Part shown: positions 59,785 to 64,000 of the stretch, piece after piece
Layout of the letters: each line of letters opens with the position of its first letter
How positions within the stretch are numbered: the first letter of the stretch is position 1
NCBI RefSeq assembly: GCF_041821065.1
Contig: NZ_JBGUAX010000012.1
Coordinates: 52,987 to 116,986 of the forward strand
DNA from: Egicoccus sp. AB-alg2
Lineage (GTDB): Bacteria; Actinomycetota; Nitriliruptoria; Nitriliruptorales; Nitriliruptoraceae
Direction of reading: 5' to 3'
DNA: 64,000 nucleotides
Position numbers and translations under genes: made by a program
Notes under the pieces: model-generated
The model's database searches: none
What the model saw: the letters and a program-made list of their open reading frames with translations, nothing else
Told to the model about the DNA's origin: nothing

Positions 59785-61170
59785 GTGCACAGCGATGCCG
59801 ACCGTCTCCTGCCCGCCGCCCCCGTCCGGGACCTCGACGAGCACCTCGCCACGGGTGGCGGTGCCGGGTTGGCCCGGGCGTTGGAGCTGGACGCCGACGC
59901 GATCATCGACGAGATCGGTCGTGCCGGCCTGCGGGGGCGCGGCGGTGCAGGGTTCCCGACGGCGCGCAAGTGGCGTGGCGTCCTGGAGACGGCGGCGAGC
60001 GCCGGCGGGCGCCTCAGCCTGGTGGCCAACGCCGCCGAGGGGGAACCCGGCACCTACAAGGACCGCGTCCTGATCGAGCAGCAGCCCTATGCGTTCCTCG
60101 AGGGCATCTGCATCGCACTGCACGCCACCGGCGCCGACCGGGCCCACATCGGCATCAAGGCCAAGTTCACGGGCCCGGTGGAACGTCTGCGCACCGCCTT
60201 GGAGGAGGTGCGGGCGGCGGGATGGCCCGGTGCCGACCGGATCGACCTCGTCCTCGGCCCGGACGCCTACCTGTTCGGCGAGGAGACCGGGATGCTGGAG
60301 GTCATCGAGGGCAAGCTGCCCATGCCCCGCATCGTCCGCCCCTACGAGCAGGGCCTGAACGCGACCACCAGCGTCCCGAACCCGACCATCGTCAACAACG
60401 TGGAGACGCTCAGCCACGTGGCCTGGATCCTGGCCAAGGGCGCCGACTGGTTCCGTCAGGCCGGTACGGAGTCGTCGCCCGGCACCATGGTGTTCACCGT
60501 CGTCGGCGACGTGGAGAACCCGGGCGTCTACGAGCTGGCGCTGGGGACGCCGCTGCGCACCCTGCTGGTCGACATCGCCGGGGCGCGCGACATCAAGGCG
60601 GTCTACTCCGGCGTCTCCACACAGGTGCTGACTCCCGAGCGGCTGGACGTCCCGCTCGGCTTCGACGAGATGCGTGACATCGGTGCCGGCATGGGCTCGG
60701 GCGGGTTCATCGTCTACGACTCCTCGCGCAGCATCGTCGACGTGCTCGCGGTGCTGATCCGGTTCCTGGCCATCGAGTCCTGCGGCCAGTGCAACGCCTG
60801 CAAGCTCGGCAACATCGCCATGGCGGAGCTGCTCTTCAAGGTGCAACGCGGCGAGGCGACCCAGGCCGACCTGGAGACGCTGCTGCGCCGCAGCCACGTG
60901 GTCACCGACGCCAACCGCTGCTACCTGCCGGTCGGCTCGCAGCTGCTGGTCGCCAGCACGATGCAGGCCTTCGTCGACGAGTTCGTCGCGACGGTGGAGA
61001 AGGGCGAGCCCACGCCCGCCGACCTGCCCACCCCGCTGGTGGACCACATCGACGAGGCCAACGGCGAGGTGACCTACCACCCGCGCTACCACCTGAAGCG
61101 CAGCGACTGGTCCTACGCCGACGCCGACCCGCGCGACGAGCGGCTGGCCGCCATCCGCGATCCCGGCTGA
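59785..61170 (+). CDS. Stand-alone NuoF-like NADH-binding flavoprotein
   Basis: A 461-residue relative of the NADH:quinone oxidoreductase F subunit. The FMN site is GLRGRGGAGFPTARKW near residues 50-63, NADH binding is in VANAAEGEPGTYKDR, and the [4Fe-4S] ligands are C-x2-C-x2-C (SCGQCNACK) near 333-339 with the fourth Cys in NRCYLP near 378. The NuoE and NuoG genes are not nearby. It could feed electrons from NADH to a separate acceptor. The GTG at 59785 follows GGAG; a GTG at 59731 would give a longer start. Confidence 0.85.
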   Translation: MHSDADRLLPAAPVRDLDEHLATGGGAGLARALELDADAIIDEIGRAGLRGRGGAGFPTARKWRGVLETAASAGGRLSLVANAAEGEPGTYKDRVLIEQQPYAFLEGICIALHATGADRAHIGIKAKFTGPVERLRTALEEVRAAGWPGADRIDLVLGPDAYLFGEETGMLEVIEGKLPMPRIVRPYEQGLNATTSVPNPTIVNNVETLSHVAWILAKGADWFRQAGTESSPGTMVFTVVGDVENPGVYELALGTPLRTLLVDIAGARDIKAVYSGVSTQVLTPERLDVPLGFDEMRDIGAGMGSGGFIVYDSSRSIVDVLAVLIRFLAIESCGQCNACKLGNIAMAELLFKVQRGEATQADLETLLRRSHVVTDANRCYLPVGSQLLVASTMQAFVDEFVATVEKGEPTPADLPTPLVDHIDEANGEVTYHPRYHLKRSDWSYADADPRDERLAAIRDPG

Positions 61171-61184
61171 ACCTGGTGTCGCCG

Positions 61185-62117
61185 TCAGGCCTGCAGTTCG
61201 TCGGCGTGTGGCGGGTCGGCCCCGACCCGCGTGCAGGTGATCGCGGCGACGCGTACCGCCACCTGCAGCGCGGCGCGCCAACCGGCGACGTCGAGGTCCC
61301 GGATCCGGTGACGGGACAACGTGCCCGCCCGATCCAGCGCGTACAGCAGCCCCGAGGTGAACGCGTCGCCGGCGCCGACGGTGTCGGCCACCTCGACCGC
61401 TTCACCCGGCACCTCGACGACCTCGCCGGACGCGAGGTGGACCTCGGCACCGTCCGGACCGCGGGTGACGACGACGGCCGCCGGGCCGGCCTGCGCCCAG
61501 CGTCGGGCCACCTCGCCGTGCCCGCGGTCGGGATGGAGCACGGCGAGGTCCTCGTCGCTGACCTTGACGAGGTCCGTGTGGCGCACCACCTCGTCCAGCC
61601 GCGCGGCGTAGCGCCCCAGGTCGCCGATCACGCTCGGCCGCACGTTCGGGTCCAGGCTGAGCAGGGTGTCGTCGCGCTCGCCGGTCAGCAGCCCGACGAG
61701 GGCCGCGCCGGCGGGGTCCGTCTCCAGCGTCACGGCGCCCAGGGACACGTGCACGGCGTCGGCCCGCTGCCAACCGTCGAGGTGGTCCGCGCTCAGCTCG
61801 GCCGCGCTGGTGCCGTTCAGGTAGAACCCGTAGCTGGCACGCGCCTGGTCGTCGAGGTGCACGACGGCCAGCGTGGTGGGCGCGTCGGTGCGGTGCACCA
61901 GGTGCAGGGAGACGTGCTCGTCCTCGAGCCGCTGGGCCAGCTTCCGCCCGAAGGCGTCGCGCGAGAGCCCCCCGAGATAGGCCGTGTCGGTGCCCAGCCG
62001 GCCGAGCCCGACGGCGACGTTGTACGGCGAGCCGCCCAGCAGCGGGCGCAGCACGTCGGGGTCGTCGCCGCGCGCGGGTGCGAGGTCGACCAGCGCCTCG
62101 CCCACCACCACGATCAC
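61185..62117 (-). CDS. PfkB-family carbohydrate kinase (fructokinase-like)
   Basis: A 310-residue ribokinase-fold enzyme. VVVGEALVDLAP and GGSPYNVAVGLGRLG are the N-terminal sugar-binding signatures, and VADTVGAGDAFTSGLLY has the catalytic Asp in the D-x-x-G-A-G-D motif. It phosphorylates a hexose such as fructose or glucose; the exact sugar is not certain. The GTG overlaps the GH13 gene stop by 4 bases, so the two form one operon: the glycosidase releases a sugar, and the kinase traps it. Confidence 0.9.
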   Translation of the reverse strand: MIVVVGEALVDLAPARGDDPDVLRPLLGGSPYNVAVGLGRLGTDTAYLGGLSRDAFGRKLAQRLEDEHVSLHLVHRTDAPTTLAVVHLDDQARASYGFYLNGTSAAELSADHLDGWQRADAVHVSLGAVTLETDPAGAALVGLLTGERDDTLLSLDPNVRPSVIGDLGRYAARLDEVVRHTDLVKVSDEDLAVLHPDRGHGEVARRWAQAGPAAVVVTRGPDGAEVHLASGEVVEVPGEAVEVADTVGAGDAFTSGLLYALDRAGTLSRHRIRDLDVAGWRAALQVAVRVAAITCTRVGADPPHADELQA

Positions 62118-63727
62118 GACGACAGCTCCACGATCGCGGCCGTGTCGGCCGGCAGGTGCAGGACGGTGCCGTCCAGCGAGGCGCCGTCGGCGCTGGTGTA
62201 GACGAGGCGTCCCGCCCCCGGCAGCTGCAGGTCCGCGACCGCGTCCGGGTCGCCGTCGCCGACGTGCAACGCCGCGACGACCCGACCGCCGTCACCGGCG
62301 GCCGGCAGCACCCGCTCGATCGCCACGACCGGCCCGGCGTCCGTCAGCCACCGCGACCCCGCCCCACCGCGCAGCGCCGGCAGCGAGCGGCGCACCCGCA
62401 GCAACTCACGGGTCCGCTCGAGCGGCGAGCCGGGCACGCCCTGCTGCGCCGCGACGGTGTCCTCGGGCCGGCGGTTGGCGCCGAACGGCAGCCAGGGCGT
62501 GCCGGTCGTGAACCCGTAGCCCGGGCCGGGCTCCCACAGCATCGGGGTGCGTACGGGGTCGCGGCCCCTGGCTCCCGGGTTGCGCACGGCCACGGGGTCC
62601 TGGGCGGCGTCGTCCTCCAGCTCGCCGTCGTCCAGGCCCAACTCGTCGCCCTGGTACAGGAACGGCACGCCCGGCAGGGCACACAGCAGCGTGAAGTAGG
62701 CGAGCGCGCGGCGGGCGCCGACCTCGCCGCCGCCGAAACGGGCCGCCGCCCGGGGGTCGTCGTGGCTGCCCAGCGGCCAGGCGAAGTGCTCGCCACCCGC
62801 CTCGACCAGCTCGGCCAGCAGCGGCCGGATCTCCTCGACGTCCCAGGTGGCGTGCAACGTGGCGAACGCGAAGGCGAGGTGCAGGCCGTCGCGACCCTCG
62901 ACGTACCGGCGCAGGCGGTCGGTCTCCAGGATGTAGACCTCGCCGAGCAGCAGCGCGTGGTGCTTGGCCGCGACGGTGTTCCACTCGCGGTAGATGTCCA
63001 GCACGCCGTCCTGGTCGTGGTCGTGCAGGTGCTCGAAGGCCTCGAACCGCTCGCGCGGCGGGGCCGTCGGGTCGTACGGCGCGATGACGGGGTTGTCGCG
63101 GTACTCCGCGTCCTCCACCAGGGAGTGCGCGACGTCGATGCGCATGCCGTCGACGCCGCGGGAGAACCAGGTGTCGAGGATGTCGACGAACGCCGCACGG
63201 ACCTCGTCGTTGGCCCAGTTCAGGTCCGGCTGCTCGGGCAGGAAAAGGTGCATGTAGTACTGCCCGGACGTCTCGTCGTAGGTCCAGGCCGGGCCGCCGA
63301 AGTGGCTGACCCAGTTGTTGGGCGGCCCGCCGTCGGGTGCGGGGTCGCGCCAGACGTACCAGTCGCGGTGGCGGGCGTCCTTCGACGAACGTGCGTCCAC
63401 GAACCAGGGGTGCTCGCTGGAGCTGTGGTTGGGCACGAGGTCGACCACGACCTTCAACCCGAGCTCGTGGGCGTCGTCGACCAGCTTCGCCACGTCGTCG
63501 ACGGTGCCGTAGGCCGGTTCCACGCCGAGGTAGTCGGACACGTCGTAGCCGTGGTCGGCCTGCGGCGAGGGGTAGAACGGCGTGATCCAGACCAGCTCCA
63601 CGCCGAGCTCGGCGAGGTAGGGCAGCCGGGCCCGGATGCCGGGCAGGTCGCCGTAGCCGTCACCATCGCTGTCGGCGAACGAGCGCACGTAGATCTCGTA
63701 GCCGACCATTCCCTGCCACCAGGTCAC
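62114..63727 (-). CDS. GH13 family alpha-glucosidase
   Basis: A 537-residue cytoplasmic TIM-barrel enzyme of the alpha-glucosidase group. Conserved region I is DLVPNHSSSEH, region II GMRIDVAHSL with the nucleophile Asp, region III LLGEVYILE with the acid Glu, and region IV GSHDDPR. YEIYVRSFADSDGDGYGDLPG and GYDVSDYLGVEP are typical of oligo-1,6- or alpha-glucosidases. A C-terminal beta-domain follows. GTG 63727 follows AAGGTGG. Operon with the PfkB kinase; the upstream region has duplicated promoter elements and a palindrome. Confidence 0.93.
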   Translation of the reverse strand: MTWWQGMVGYEIYVRSFADSDGDGYGDLPGIRARLPYLAELGVELVWITPFYPSPQADHGYDVSDYLGVEPAYGTVDDVAKLVDDAHELGLKVVVDLVPNHSSSEHPWFVDARSSKDARHRDWYVWRDPAPDGGPPNNWVSHFGGPAWTYDETSGQYYMHLFLPEQPDLNWANDEVRAAFVDILDTWFSRGVDGMRIDVAHSLVEDAEYRDNPVIAPYDPTAPPRERFEAFEHLHDHDQDGVLDIYREWNTVAAKHHALLLGEVYILETDRLRRYVEGRDGLHLAFAFATLHATWDVEEIRPLLAELVEAGGEHFAWPLGSHDDPRAAARFGGGEVGARRALAYFTLLCALPGVPFLYQGDELGLDDGELEDDAAQDPVAVRNPGARGRDPVRTPMLWEPGPGYGFTTGTPWLPFGANRRPEDTVAAQQGVPGSPLERTRELLRVRRSLPALRGGAGSRWLTDAGPVVAIERVLPAAGDGGRVVAALHVGDGDPDAVADLQLPGAGRLVYTSADGASLDGTVLHLPADTAAIVELSS

Positions 63728-63781
63728 CGGGCGCCACCTTCCGTGTCGTGAGGGTCGAGGCACGTGGGGCCGCCCGCGGTT

Positions 63782-63841
63782 CGGACGACGGGCCTCGGCA
63801 CGCTACCGGTGCGGACGACGGGCCTCGGCACGCTACCGGTG
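63782..63841. repeat. Duplicated 30-bp promoter segment upstream of the GH13 operon
   Basis: Two identical 30-base copies (63782-63811 and 63812-63841) contain GGCCTCGGCACGCTACCGGT. On the minus strand each carries TAGCGT (63805-63800 and 63835-63830), matching the -10 pattern used in this genome, so the operon may have two tandem promoters 30 bases apart. Confidence 0.75.
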
Positions 63842-63857
63842 CGAACGTGATGTTCGC
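63841..63857. promoter_or_regulatory. Palindromic operator at the GH13 promoter
   Basis: GCGAAC-GTGAT-GTTCGC is a perfect 6-bp inverted repeat with a 5-base spacer, in the -35 region of the distal TAGCGT box. A sugar-responsive repressor such as a LacI-type protein is the likely ligand, but this is inference. Confidence 0.5.
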
Positions 63858-63895
63858 GGTGCGCCGATCCGGTCCCCTTTCCCGGCTTTCCGGTC

Positions 63896-63944
63896 TATCG
63901 TCCCGGTGATGCCGGCGGGCGTTGCCCGCCGCACCACGAATTGA
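63896..63944 (+). promoter_or_regulatory. Possible leader region of the next plus-strand gene
   Basis: TATCGT (63896-63901) fits the -10 pattern, and 7 bases on, ATG 63909 opens an 11-codon frame MPAGVARRTTN that ends at 63944. The frame contains a 7-bp hairpin GGCGGGC-GTT-GCCCGCC. Near the window end GGGAGACGAGGG resembles a ribosome site for a gene that starts beyond it. Confidence 0.3.
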
Positions 63945-64000
63945 CGCTGCCATCGCACCGAATCCGTGGCGGCGGCCGACACGACCGGGAGACGAGGGCG

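Noticed and set aside
63660..63953. 97-codon minus-strand frame over the GH13 promoter region
   Set aside because: It contains the duplicated 30-bp promoter repeat translated in frame and overlaps the GH13 start out of frame.

Overview
This is 64 kb of a very high-GC actinobacterial chromosome. Third codon positions are almost all G or C, GTG starts are common, and neighbouring genes often overlap by 4 bases (GTGA/ATGA). Actinobacterial markers include a fused Kgd 2-oxoglutarate enzyme, CarD, a DtxR-type regulator, a DUF3263/LytR_C pair and -10 boxes of the form TAnnnT. The gene set would fit a deep-branching class such as Nitriliruptoria, but that placement is inference; there is no rRNA gene in the window.

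Region 1 (0-9 kb) is a dense cofactor operon: folP(end)-folB-folK-DUF2520-panC-panD-nadC-coaX-lysS-trmO-LOG, then a D-amino-acid aldolase-like gene facing a D-arabinono-lactone oxidase. Three 64-bp repeats lie between folB and folK. Region 2 (9-12.5 kb, minus strand) holds a membrane Ser/Thr kinase overlapped by a lipoprotein with a Lys-rich repeat tail. Region 3 (12.8-30 kb) carries clpC, mutY, an XPB-like helicase, disA, carD, a YacL-like PIN/TRAM protein, ispD, ispF, cysS, rlmB and a SigH-type sigma factor. With folP-folB-folK and lysS upstream, this resembles the Bacillus lysS-clpC-disA-yacL-ispDF-cysS-rlmB-sigH order. A prolyl oligopeptidase, tRNA-Thr(TGT) and DUF3263-LytR_C follow.

Region 4 (31-45 kb) is rich in sulfur chemistry. 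A SAM-I riboswitch precedes a zinc-ribbon threonine-synthase-like PLP enzyme and a CysO-like sulfur carrier ending GG-AA. Next come a CaCA exchanger with a glutamine amidotransferase, an FKBP lipoprotein, a nitrobindin-like protein, a rhodanese, a CoA-disulfide-reductase-like enzyme and a methyltransferase. An ArsR-rhodanese regulator diverges from an MBL-rhodanese/MFS operon across two copies of a 16-bp operator. The riboswitch-PLP enzyme-carrier operon is the best candidate for an undescribed system: regulated homocysteine synthesis from a protein thiocarboxylate.

Region 5 (44.8-54.5 kb) has two MecA_N-type penicillin-binding proteins flanking an E. coli-like RimK, a 53-aa DUF3309-like membrane protein and an HhH-GPD protein, then kgd. 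Region 6 (54.5-56.1 kb) is a small decayed island: an AbiEi/DUF559-type gene broken by one in-frame amber codon, flanked by two arrays of 62-63 bp palindromic repeats. Region 7 (56-64 kb) encodes a hydrolase-fold protein, a DUF4015 glycoside hydrolase, a polysaccharide deacetylase, a stand-alone NuoF-like flavoprotein, and a carbohydrate operon (GH13 alpha-glucosidase plus PfkB kinase) behind a duplicated promoter segment with a palindromic operator.
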